From contig JAKSJB010000001.1 of the NCBI GenBank assembly GCA_024398475.1, positions 124,001 to 188,000 of the forward strand: DNA of 64,000 bases, read 5' to 3'. The translations under genes and the position numbers were made by a program. Of this stretch, positions 35,245 through 44,443 are shown one piece after another. This DNA comes from Bacteroidaceae bacterium (GTDB lineage Bacteria > Bacteroidota > Bacteroidia > Bacteroidales > Bacteroidaceae). Positions within the stretch are counted from its first letter, which is position 1, and every line of letters begins with the position of its first letter. The notes under the pieces are model-generated. The model ran no database searches, was not told where the DNA came from, and saw only the letters and a program-made list of their open reading frames with translations.

Positions 35245-37575
35245 TTATTTCTTGGAGTTGCCTGATTTTTCGCCTTGCTCGTTGATGATGTCAAGACATT
35301 CCTGAGCAGTCAGTTTCAATGGATCGCCTGCATTCTTCGGCAACTTGTAGTTCTTGCCCTTATAGAATAGGTATGCACCGTATCGTCCGTTGCGTACTTC
35401 GAGTTCTGGCTCTTCTTCAAATTGCTTCAGATGCTTCTGGCGTTCATCGAGCAACTTTTGCTTGATGAGCATGATGGCTTCGTCAAGGGTGATTTCCATT
35501 GGGTCAGTACCCTTGCTGATGCTTGTGTATTTGCCGGCATGGAGAATATAAGGACCGAATCGTCCGGCACCGATAGTGACTGTCTCTCCGTTGAATTCGC
35601 CGAGAGTACGGGGCAACTTGAAGAGGTCAAGTGCCTGTTCGAGTGTGATTGTCTGTATGCTCTGCTCTTTTTTCAGTTGGGCAAAACGTGGCTTTTCCTC
35701 GTCGGATGCAGCACCAATCTGTACTACAGGACCGAATCGTCCGATTTTTACTGAAACGATTTTTCCTGTCTTTGGATCTTCACCGAGTACTCGTTCTCCG
35801 ACCTTATGTTCGTTTCTGTCGTTCAGGGTCTTGTCGATAAGTGGTTCGAAACCGGAATAGAACTGACGTATGACATCCTGCCATTCAGTGTTACCTTCGG
35901 CAATTTCATCGAAGTCCTTTTCCACCTTGGCTGTGAAATTATAGTCCATAATCTCAGGGAAGTACTGCATGAGGAAGTCGTTCACAACCGTACCTATGTC
36001 AGTCGGCAGTAGTTTTGCCTTCTCATTGCCCACAACTTCGCTCTTTGTCGTTTCCTTAATCTTTCCGTCATTGAGTTGCAGGATGGTATAGTTGCGTTTT
36101 GTTCCGGTCTTGTTGCCTTTCTCCACGTATTCGCGTTGCTGAATAGTGGTGATGGTTGGTGAATAGGTAGATGGTCGTCCGATACCCAGTTCTTCAAGTT
36201 TCTTTACCAAACTTGCTTCTGTATATCTCAGCGGTGCCTGGGTAAAGCGTTGCGTTGCCTGTACGCCAGCCATGTTGAGAATCATACCTTCCGAAACATT
36301 AGGCAGGATGTTGTTTTCTCCGTTGCCTTCTCCTTCGCCTTCATTCTCGTTGTCAACTGACTCACGGTAAAGATGGAGGAAACCATCGAATGTCACTACT
36401 TCACCCGATGCAACAAATTCTGCCTCTTCTCCACTTATATTAATACGTATGGTGGTTTTTTCGATTTCTGCATCAGCCATTTGGGACGCAAGTGTGCGTT
36501 TCCAGATGAGGTCGTAGAGACGCTTGTCCTGTGACGAACCAGTGATTTCGTGGCGGTCGATATAAGTAGGACGGATTGCTTCGTGGGCCTCCTGGGCACC
36601 TTTTGAACTTGTGTGGAACTTGCGCACCTTGGCATATTCCTCACCATAGTTGTTGATGATTTCCTGATGACTGCTGTTGATGCAGAGTGACGAAAGATTC
36701 ACGGAGTCAGTACGCATGTATGTGATAAGTCCTGATTCGTAGAGTCGCTGCGCAATCATCATTGTCTGTGATACGGTGAAACCCAACTTTCGTGCTGCTT
36801 CCTGCTGAAGCGTTGATGTCGTGAACGGAGGAGCAGGAGTTTTCTTCATAGGCTTCTTTGATATTTCTGCAATACAGAATGTCTTGCCCTGAAGTGAGAG
36901 CAGGAACTGTTCAGCCTCTTCCTTTGTCTTGAAACGCTGCGTGAGGTCGGTATGTAGTTCGCTGATCTGTCCGTTTTCCTCAACATTGAATACGGCAGAA
37001 ACCTTGTATGATGACTCCGTCTGGAATTTTTCAATTTCGCGTTCGCGTTCTACGATGAGTCTTACGGAAACCGACTGTACACGTCCGGCAGAGAGTGATG
37101 GCTTGATTTTCTTCCACAGAACAGGTGAGAGCTTGAATCCTACGATACGGTCGAGTACTCGTCTTGCCTGCTGGGCATTTACAAGATTGATGTCGATTGT
37201 ACGTGGATGCTCAATAGCTTCAAGAATGGCATCTTTTGTGATTTCGTGAAACACGATACGTTTCGTACTGTTAATATCCAATCCCAACACCTGTGCCAAG
37301 TGCCATGAAATGGCTTCTCCTTCGCGGTCCTCATCGGATGCAAGCCACACGGTGTCAGCCTGTTTTGCACTTGTCTGTAGTGATTTCACCAGTTTTTCCT
37401 TGTCTTCTGGTATCTCGTATTCTGGAGTGAGGTCGTCAAGATTAACACCGAAATCCTTTTTCTTCAAGTCACGGATGTGACCGTAACTAGACAATACCTT
37501 ATAGTCTTTCCCAAGAAATTTCTCAAGAGTCTTAGTCTTGCCCGGAGACTCGACGATAACTAAATTTTTCTGCAT
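35245..37575 (-). CDS. topA: DNA topoisomerase I
   Basis: A 776-residue type IA topoisomerase relaxing negative supercoils. The TOPRIM domain starts at residue 1 (NLVIVESPGKTKTLEKFLG) with the acidic triad SDEDREGEAI. The active-site Tyr is in GLITYMRTDSVNLS (about residue 285). The C-terminal quarter has topoisomerase repeats (RFGPVVQIG, RFGPYILHAG, RYGAYLFYKG) in place of classic four-Cys zinc ribbons. It heads topA-aroK-argB. Confidence 0.96.
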   Translation of the reverse strand: MQKNLVIVESPGKTKTLEKFLGKDYKVLSSYGHIRDLKKKDFGVNLDDLTPEYEIPEDKEKLVKSLQTSAKQADTVWLASDEDREGEAISWHLAQVLGLDINSTKRIVFHEITKDAILEAIEHPRTIDINLVNAQQARRVLDRIVGFKLSPVLWKKIKPSLSAGRVQSVSVRLIVEREREIEKFQTESSYKVSAVFNVEENGQISELHTDLTQRFKTKEEAEQFLLSLQGKTFCIAEISKKPMKKTPAPPFTTSTLQQEAARKLGFTVSQTMMIAQRLYESGLITYMRTDSVNLSSLCINSSHQEIINNYGEEYAKVRKFHTSSKGAQEAHEAIRPTYIDRHEITGSSQDKRLYDLIWKRTLASQMADAEIEKTTIRINISGEEAEFVASGEVVTFDGFLHLYRESVDNENEGEGEGNGENNILPNVSEGMILNMAGVQATQRFTQAPLRYTEASLVKKLEELGIGRPSTYSPTITTIQQREYVEKGNKTGTKRNYTILQLNDGKIKETTKSEVVGNEKAKLLPTDIGTVVNDFLMQYFPEIMDYNFTAKVEKDFDEIAEGNTEWQDVIRQFYSGFEPLIDKTLNDRNEHKVGERVLGEDPKTGKIVSVKIGRFGPVVQIGAASDEEKPRFAQLKKEQSIQTITLEQALDLFKLPRTLGEFNGETVTIGAGRFGPYILHAGKYTSISKGTDPMEITLDEAIMLIKQKLLDERQKHLKQFEEEPELEVRNGRYGAYLFYKGKNYKLPKNAGDPLKLTAQECLDIINEQGEKSGNSKK

Positions 37576-37638
37576 CTTTTATAAAATTTTTGTGGCGGCT
37601 ATCCTAAACATTCCCGCCTACTTTTTGAATTCGGGGTG

Positions 37639-37669
37639 CAAAGTTATAACAAAAATCAGAAACGACAAT
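37639..37669 (-). promoter_or_regulatory. Promoter of topA
   Basis: On the - strand ATTG (37669-37666), a 19-base spacer and TAACTTTG (37646-37639), about 64 bases before the start codon. Confidence 0.65.
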
Positions 37670-38267
37670 CGCTTATTACATTATTTTTTTTATATATAAG
37701 GTGTGAGAACTGTAGGGATTTTACTAAATTGAATCCTCAATAGCCACTCCATAGTACATAGTACTATATAAATAGGAATAGAGTTCTGGAGAAGTACAAT
37801 GTTAAATATTATTAATACGAATTTTGTCAGGCTCAACCTATGATCTCCAATACGCAGATGTAATTTATGTTTCTGCCGAGAAAATATTTATCTCCGTCTG
37901 GAAAAGTGAAGTTCTGACCTATCACTATCTTATTTGTTATATTGTATCCCGATTTTCCTTCTTTCATACTTTGTAGTAACTTTGCTGTAAAATCGATAAA
38001 ACTCCGTCGCTTATTCGAATTTACATCGAGTTTGGTTCGAATTTGCAGCGAAGTCACAACGACGGCATAATATTCTGACTGCGATGCAGAGAAAAATTCA
38101 GTGTGCTGAAATTTATTTTCGAGTGAAGTGAAAATTATTTTTGGGCCAAAACATTTTATTTTTAATCATCAACATTTTGTTGTTTTCATCTCAATATTCT
38201 TATTCAATTATGTGTAATTTTTCCAGTCGTTTTTTGATATTTCTGACTTTTTGAGTCGAAAGTTACT
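37670..38267. other. Gene-free AT-rich region
   Basis: Between the divergent topA and the giant secreted protein gene. AT-rich with a few short dyads (AGTACATAGTACT near 37753-37765, ATTTTC/GAAAAT near 38120-38150). An open frame at 37833-38057 (-, 74 codons) has no recognised domain, promoter or partner and is not called as a gene. Confidence 0.6.
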
Positions 38268-38364
38268 TCTTTTGCTGCTCTATTCCAAAAATAATTCATA
38301 CATTTGTAGCATTAAATCCATTTACATTATGAATAATGGATATTCTATACTGTTTTTGGTATAG
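38268..38364 (+). repeat. Duplicated promoter/leader with relic start, copy A
   Basis: About 91 bases (38268-38358) match 43097-43187 with roughly a dozen differences. It includes TACATTTG (38299-38306) and an ATG at 38329 that opens an 11-codon frame (MNNGYSILFLV, stop at 38362-38364), related to the first residues (MIKGHSLLLLA) of the esterase signal peptide downstream. It can act as the promoter of the giant gene with a leader of about 200 bases; the short frame is either a relic or a leader peptide. Confidence 0.7.
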
Positions 38365-38518
38365 ATTGTTGATTTACATGTAGGTCGGTGGACTTCCCAA
38401 TGATGTGAGTGAAGATGGCAGAAACAAATAAACGAAAACACTTTGGCCAGTTCAACTAACCAACTGAAGAATTGAATGTCACAAAATATTATCGAACAAT
38501 ACTAATTAATATATTAAT

Positions 38519-41500
38519 ATGAAAAGAACTTTTTTGAACTTATTACTTGCATTCATTGCAATCGTTGTCAGCGGAAGTGTGGCTGATGCCCAATCTATTG
38601 TGCCTGGTAATTATGGTTATGTCAACCTTTCGGCGGGTTATGGTGAGGAAATGACATACGGAGGAGTGACCAAGTCGGAACAAATCATCGATGGCAATGT
38701 CATCCACGTGGTTTGGGCAAAAAATTCCGCGAGTTATGAGGTGTGGTATCGCCGTTCCAACGACCTCGGCAAAACATGGGAAGAGCCTGTGCTTGTAGTG
38801 AGGAATACGGGGCGTGAAGTAGCACGCACTGAACGCATGATGTCGGTCAGCGGAGGCAAGGTGTTTATCGTGGCAACACCTGCCAACAGCAAACTCAGCG
38901 TGTTCAGCACTACTGACGGACAGGAGTTCCGCGAGACGGAAGTGAACAGCCGTATCAACAACTCGCGATATGTGAACCCTATGCTTTTCAGTGTGGGAAA
39001 CAAGGTGGCTGTGGCATACTCCAAGGAATTGGATCGCGACGAAGGTCTCCATGTTGCTTATTCCTCTGACGGTGGCATGACATTTGCCGACAGTCTCCTG
39101 GCGGTTAAGTTCGAGGGCAGTTCGTTTGTGCCGACAATTCAGGATTTCGTGTTCGACGGCAGCCGCATGGCGGTGCTCTCAACATGGAGCGACCGCTGGG
39201 GCGACCAGCAACTGGTGTTTGCTACCACATCCGACGACTACTGTCATACTTACACCACTACGCAGCTGGCACCCAATGTTGAGGACAATGATGGAAACAT
39301 CAGCCGACATGCTACCATCCGCCGACTCGAAGGTCCTGCAATGGCATTTGATGGCGACAACATCTTTGTAACTGTATCAGCCCAGCTCGATGCCGACGAT
39401 TCGGGTAAATATCTCAGTATCCTTCGCTCTGCCGATGGAGGCAAGACTTGGAGTGAACCAAAAGAATTGGTTTACAAAGGCAATGAAGACACACGGTTGG
39501 AGAGTAAACAACCGACCGTTGTGGCAAAGAACGGTCATGTCTATGTGATGACTGAGACATGGAGAAGCCCTCGTTCCAATGAAGATGCGCGTGGCATTTT
39601 CTATAGCGACGACTGTGGCGAAACGTTCAGCATGCAAGATTCTTGGCAGGAATATACCGGATGCTGGGGCTACAGCCATAACTATACCCTGAAGATAGAT
39701 GAAAACGACCAGTCTGGCAACAGCGTCTATGCCTTATTCAACGACTTCGCATGGGTGAAGACCACCGACGGTTTCAAGTCTGTCTGTGAGGTTGCATCCA
39801 GCCCTAACGGACGAAACGATGACAACATGCAGACTCAGTTGGCGTTCGATGCCGATGGCTGCCGTCATTGGTTCCTGCGCTATGACTCTGACAACGGGAA
39901 ATACTACAACCTAATATACAAGAGTGAAAACGAACCTAAACCATCTGCTGACGACCAATGCGTGCAGTTTACCAAGAAGGAAACGGGTAAGTTCAACCGC
40001 ATTGCTATTCCCAATACATCTGACCTCCATGCCTACAATGCCTTCACCGTAGAGATGTGGGTCAACCTGCCAGAACTGATTGACCAGACGTTTGCATGGC
40101 TGCCAGGCAAGAATGCCGAAGACGCTTATGGATTGTCTTTCAGTGCTTCCTCTTCATATAGCACGGGCTACCGATATCGCTTCACCTCACGCATCACAAA
40201 CTCAATGGGTGACAGAACCGACCTTCAGCAGCAGTATTTTGATGTCACGCCTAATATCTGGCACCATTTGGCACTGACTTATAATGCTGACCAGCGCCGA
40301 GTTCGATTCTATCTTGACGGAGTGCTGCAGCAGGAGAAGGAGTTCAACGGTCAGATGGGATGGGGCTGGAACTCATTTAATTTGGGTAATATCAGAAGTG
40401 ATGCCAAAACAAACTTCCTACTCGACGACTTCCGCATCTGGAACCGCGAACTCACTCAGGACGAACTGGTAGAGAACTTCCAACGCAGGGACTTCGGCGG
40501 CGACGAGTCATTGCTTGTCAACCTGAACTTCGACGGTACTCTCCGTGACATCACTGGCAATGGCCACGACGGTATCGGTCTTTACGATGTTGACTTCGTT
40601 GCATCTGACCGCAGCGTACCTGTTGCCGACTTTGAAACTTTTGTCAGCGAGACAGGGGAGGTTTCATTCGGCAACCGTTCCGGGAATGCCGATTCATACC
40701 TGTGGTCGTTTGGTGACGGGCAGACCTCTACACTGGCTCAGCCAACCCATATCTTCGGCAAACCGGGCGAATACAATGTCTCCCTTGTGGCATCTAACCA
40801 GACTGCATCAAGTGCTATGGTCAAGACTGTTACCGTGGTTGGCATTTCGGGTATAGAACCACGCCGTGCAGGTAATGTCAATGCCGTACTTGCCACAATC
40901 ATGGGCGGTGGTATCAACGAAAAGACCGATATCAAGTTAGTTCGCGGCAGCAATGTCATCAAGGCTACCGATGTGGTGCTGTCAAGTCCTGGCATTGTCA
41001 AGGCATTGTTTGATGTTGACGGAGCCGAACTCGGTGCATGGGACGTAGTAGCCGGCAACAATACCCTGACTGGCGGTCTCACCATCGAGGAAGCGCGCGA
41101 GGCTAAGCCTTGGATGACGTTCCAGAGCCGCGGCAAGATACTTTTCAATCAGTGGCTCACTCACTCTATCTCATACGGTAATACTGGTAATGTCGATGCC
41201 TACAACGTACCGCTCTACTTCTGTATCACACATTACCCTGAACTCGAAGTCGAATTCATTGATTTCAGCATGGAGTACCCAGAACTCGACAAGACTCAGT
41301 TTACCGCCGAATACATAGAGGAGGTACACCGTCACCTTGACGAAGAAATCGGCCAATACGCCCTTGTTACCGATGATTCGGGACAGCAATGGCGTTTCTA
41401 TCCGTTCATGGCACCAATCGTCAAGGCGGGCAGTTCGCAGACCATACATATCCGACTGAAGTCTCCTGGTGACCTCCACGTTAAGTATTGGACAGAAGAT

Positions 41501-43036
41501 GGTTGGGGTACAACATCGTTTGGTTCATACGACGAAGATGCGTATATACGTGCAATGGCAGCGAAGGCAAAGGGCGAAGGACATCCTTTGCGCTATGCAT
41601 CAGGAAAACTTTCAACGGCAGAGTGTATGATGGATATGATAGGTATGGGAGTTTTTGAGACAGCAGTAGGACTTATACCATTCGGTGGATGTGTCTGGGG
41701 TGCTGGAAAGACTGTTTGGCAATTGTTCAGTTCAGACAAGAAAGACCGTATGTGGAACTTGGGCTGGAACCTAGCCAGTACCGCAGTAAGTTGCACTACA
41801 TCTGGTCTTGATACTTATGCCAAGATTGGATGGACGCTTTCAAATTCCATCGGAATTGGATTTGGATGGTTGTCTGCAGGAGCATCGGGAAAGCGCTGTG
41901 TCAATGGACCTGAGAACAATGACCATATAAAGGCTGCCAGTGCATGGGATCCTAACGAGATGATAGGCCCTTCACGCTATATGGACAGTGACAGTACGAA
42001 CTGGATAAAGCCAAACGAAGGTATGCCATATACGATACTATTCGAGAATAAGAAAGAAGCCACGGCCCCTGCTCACAAAGTATTTATTTCTGATACTCTC
42101 GATGTGAAGAGCCTCAACCTCGATGATTTTGCATTCACATCAGTAGGATGGGCTGATACCATTGTCAACATTTCAGGTGAAAAACGCACGGAGTTCTCAG
42201 TTGATGTTGACATGCGTCCGTCACAGCCTCTCATTGTCCGTGCATCTGGTAAACTGGACAAGGAAACGGGTATTGTCAATTGGGTGTTCTTCTCATTGAA
42301 TCCTGAGACAATGGATGAAGAGGAAGACCCTGACCTCGGATTCCTCGTACCAAACAACGAACAGCATAAGGGTGAAGGTTTTGTGACATTCGTAGTAGGT
42401 CAGAAGTCTGAATTGTTATCTGGTACACGTATCTCAAACAGGGCTTCCATTGTATTCGACGGTAATGCACCTATCCTCACTAATACATTCATCAATGCCA
42501 TCGATGCTGACAATCCATCAAGTGCTGCATATCTAGTAACGGATGAAGGAAATCAACTTAAAGTTCAATGGAGTGGAAATGATGCATCTTCCGGCACAGC
42601 GTGGTATGATGTCTATTATACTAAAGACGGAGGTAAATCGTTTACTTTGTGCAAATCGCATCAAGAAGGTGACTATGTAATGCTTGAAAAAGAACCGAAC
42701 ATTCTCTATGGTTTCTGTACAAAGGTGGTTGACCATGTAGGATGGGTTGAAGAAAAGGAACCAAAGGTAGAAGTGTTGTTTGATCCAAGCAGTATCAGCA
42801 AACTGAACAGAAATGGATTGTCCGTCAGTTCACAGGGCAGCGTTTGCAATATACTGCTGCCTCGTAAGTATAAATCAGTAATTCTCTCTGTATATTCAAA
42901 TGATGGACGTGTACTTATGAGTAGGAACGCTGGCAGCGGACAGCAATTCAGTATTCCAATTCCACAGACAGAATGCGGTATCATAGAAGTAAATGCAGAT
43001 GGCGAACATTTTGTTTGGAAAATAGCAGCAAGATAA
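38519..43036 (+). CDS. Giant secreted multi-domain protein (sialidase-like repeats, LamG, PKD, T9SS-like C-terminus)
   Basis: A 1505-residue protein with a signal peptide at residues 1-24 (SVADAQ). Residues of about 30-470 contain BNR/sialidase-type Asp-box repeats (SNDLGKTWEE, SSDGGMTF, SADGGKTWSEP, SDDCGETFS). About 485-690 is a LamG/concanavalin-like domain (FTVEMWVNLP, WHHLALTYN, LDDFRIWNREL). A PKD domain follows at about 710-775 (YLWSFGDGQTS). A hydrophobic Gly-rich stretch lies at about 1034-1130. A DPNEMIGP/YTILFENKKEATAP module lies at about 1140-1300, and a C-terminal module from about 1435 ends HFVWKIAAR, as in T9SS type A sorting domains. Whether the sialidase fold is catalytic was not established. 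Genes beside it suggest plant polysaccharide use. Confidence 0.82.
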   Translation: MKRTFLNLLLAFIAIVVSGSVADAQSIVPGNYGYVNLSAGYGEEMTYGGVTKSEQIIDGNVIHVVWAKNSASYEVWYRRSNDLGKTWEEPVLVVRNTGREVARTERMMSVSGGKVFIVATPANSKLSVFSTTDGQEFRETEVNSRINNSRYVNPMLFSVGNKVAVAYSKELDRDEGLHVAYSSDGGMTFADSLLAVKFEGSSFVPTIQDFVFDGSRMAVLSTWSDRWGDQQLVFATTSDDYCHTYTTTQLAPNVEDNDGNISRHATIRRLEGPAMAFDGDNIFVTVSAQLDADDSGKYLSILRSADGGKTWSEPKELVYKGNEDTRLESKQPTVVAKNGHVYVMTETWRSPRSNEDARGIFYSDDCGETFSMQDSWQEYTGCWGYSHNYTLKIDENDQSGNSVYALFNDFAWVKTTDGFKSVCEVASSPNGRNDDNMQTQLAFDADGCRHWFLRYDSDNGKYYNLIYKSENEPKPSADDQCVQFTKKETGKFNRIAIPNTSDLHAYNAFTVEMWVNLPELIDQTFAWLPGKNAEDAYGLSFSASSSYSTGYRYRFTSRITNSMGDRTDLQQQYFDVTPNIWHHLALTYNADQRRVRFYLDGVLQQEKEFNGQMGWGWNSFNLGNIRSDAKTNFLLDDFRIWNRELTQDELVENFQRRDFGGDESLLVNLNFDGTLRDITGNGHDGIGLYDVDFVASDRSVPVADFETFVSETGEVSFGNRSGNADSYLWSFGDGQTSTLAQPTHIFGKPGEYNVSLVASNQTASSAMVKTVTVVGISGIEPRRAGNVNAVLATIMGGGINEKTDIKLVRGSNVIKATDVVLSSPGIVKALFDVDGAELGAWDVVAGNNTLTGGLTIEEAREAKPWMTFQSRGKILFNQWLTHSISYGNTGNVDAYNVPLYFCITHYPELEVEFIDFSMEYPELDKTQFTAEYIEEVHRHLDEEIGQYALVTDDSGQQWRFYPFMAPIVKAGSSQTIHIRLKSPGDLHVKYWTEDGWGTTSFGSYDEDAYIRAMAAKAKGEGHPLRYASGKLSTAECMMDMIGMGVFETAVGLIPFGGCVWGAGKTVWQLFSSDKKDRMWNLGWNLASTAVSCTTSGLDTYAKIGWTLSNSIGIGFGWLSAGASGKRCVNGPENNDHIKAASAWDPNEMIGPSRYMDSDSTNWIKPNEGMPYTILFENKKEATAPAHKVFISDTLDVKSLNLDDFAFTSVGWADTIVNISGEKRTEFSVDVDMRPSQPLIVRASGKLDKETGIVNWVFFSLNPETMDEEEDPDLGFLVPNNEQHKGEGFVTFVVGQKSELLSGTRISNRASIVFDGNAPILTNTFINAIDADNPSSAAYLVTDEGNQLKVQWSGNDASSGTAWYDVYYTKDGGKSFTLCKSHQEGDYVMLEKEPNILYGFCTKVVDHVGWVEEKEPKVEVLFDPSSISKLNRNGLSVSSQGSVCNILLPRKYKSVILSVYSNDGRVLMSRNAGSGQQFSIPIPQTECGIIEVNADGEHFVWKIAAR

Positions 43037-43096
43037 ATTTTGCATAATATGTGAGGGCAGTCAATTTGACTGCCTTCATTTTAAAGATAATTACCT

Positions 43097-43187
43097 CTTT
43101 TGTTGCTATATTCCAAAAATAATTCATACATTTGTGGCATCAAATCCATTTACAACATGATTAAAGGACATTCTCTACTGCTATTGG
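43097..43187 (+). repeat. Duplicated promoter/leader, copy B (functional esterase start)
   Basis: Near-identical to 38268-38358. TACATTTG at 43127-43134 is the -7 box, GTTG at 43102-43105 lies 21 bases upstream, and the esterase ATG at 43157 lies inside the repeat. Confidence 0.7.
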
Positions 43188-44326
43188 CAGGTTTAATGGC
43201 ATGTAATGCCGCATTTGCTCAGGGACAGTTTGGAGGACAGACTCTTCCAAATTCTGTGGCTCCAGTCACAAATATCAATCCTAACGGCTATCCACGCTTG
43301 TTGGCTGACAATTCCGTGGCTTTCCGTCTGAGGGCTCCTGAGGCAAAGAACGTGCAGATTGACCTTTGTGGCAGGAAATATGATATGAACCGTTCTGAGG
43401 ATGGTTGGTGGAGTGTCACATCTCAGCCACAGGTTCCTGGTTTCCACTATTATTCACTCGTTGTCGATGGTGTCTCTACTGCTGACCCTGCAAGTGAATC
43501 GTTTTATGGCTGCAGCCGCTGGTCGAGTGCCATAGAGATTCCGGAGAAGGGATGCGATGTCTTCGAAACTCAGCAGGTGGCTCACGGAAGGGTGAGTGAA
43601 CTCCGTTATTTCTCTGCCTATACCGAATCATGGCGTCCTGTGCTCGTATATACTCCTGCAAGTTATGATAAGGATATTGATAAGGTTTATCCTGTGGTTT
43701 ATATCCATCACGGAGGAGGTGAAGATCATCGTGGATGGGTTGAGCAGGGACGTGTGGCAAATATTATGGATAATCTCATTGCACAGGGAAAGGCAAAGGA
43801 GATGGTGGTTGTTTGTGTAAATTCAAATGTTCCTGCAAAGGCTGGAAGTGGGGGTGGATATAGTTGGGAAGGAATGCAGTCCTATAAGACGGAACTGACT
43901 GAAAATATTTTGCCGTTCATTGAAAAGAATTTCCGAGTAGGTAAAGATGCTAGGCACCGTGCTATATGCGGACTCTCTATGGGTGGCGGTCAATCTTTCT
44001 ATATAGGTTTGAGAATGCCTGAGTTGTTTGCCAATGTGGCTCTCTTTTCAACTGGAATATTCGGAGGTATTGCCGGTTCCTCAAATTTTGATTCCGAGAA
44101 GGAGATACCCGGAATATATTCAAATACTACTGGGTTCAACAAGAATCTTGACACGTTCTTTATAAGTTGTGGTGAACAGGATCCTCGAATCAATTTTACC
44201 CGTACAATCGTCAGTCAGATGCAAGTTAAGGGCGTGAAGGTTAGGTTTGCGTCATATCCTGGTGATCATGAGTGGCAGGTGTGGCGTAAGTCGTTCAACG
44301 AATATGCTCAGATGCTATTCAAATAA
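43157..44326 (+). CDS. Secreted carbohydrate esterase (CE1/esterase D-like) with N-terminal E-set domain
   Basis: A 389-residue alpha/beta hydrolase. The start at 43157 is chosen over the frame's earlier Met (43100) because the promoter lies between them and because MIKGHSLLLLAGLMACNAAFAQ is a good signal peptide. Residues of about 45-130 resemble a glycogen-debranching-type/CBM48 E-set domain (FRLRAPEAKNVQID). The esterase domain has the oxyanion HHGGGEDHRGW and nucleophile elbow CGLSMGGGQ (about residue 274), with likely Asp in SCGEQDPR and His in GDHEWQVW. Feruloyl or acetyl xylan esterase activity is likely, given GH51 downstream. Confidence 0.87.
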   Translation: MIKGHSLLLLAGLMACNAAFAQGQFGGQTLPNSVAPVTNINPNGYPRLLADNSVAFRLRAPEAKNVQIDLCGRKYDMNRSEDGWWSVTSQPQVPGFHYYSLVVDGVSTADPASESFYGCSRWSSAIEIPEKGCDVFETQQVAHGRVSELRYFSAYTESWRPVLVYTPASYDKDIDKVYPVVYIHHGGGEDHRGWVEQGRVANIMDNLIAQGKAKEMVVVCVNSNVPAKAGSGGGYSWEGMQSYKTELTENILPFIEKNFRVGKDARHRAICGLSMGGGQSFYIGLRMPELFANVALFSTGIFGGIAGSSNFDSEKEIPGIYSNTTGFNKNLDTFFISCGEQDPRINFTRTIVSQMQVKGVKVRFASYPGDHEWQVWRKSFNEYAQMLFK

Positions 44327-44443
44327 TATTGTATATAATCCGCCCATTTTCCTTCACCCATTAATAACTTGAGTGGTGACTGTCACGATAGTTGAGGGTA
44401 TGAGGCGAGACAAGAGTCTGAAAACATTCTTAATTAAAACAAT

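Noticed and set aside
37833..38057. 74-codon open frame on the - strand upstream of the giant secreted protein gene
   Set aside because: No recognisable domain, no promoter box or ribosome site, isolated in an AT-rich gap; likely chance.
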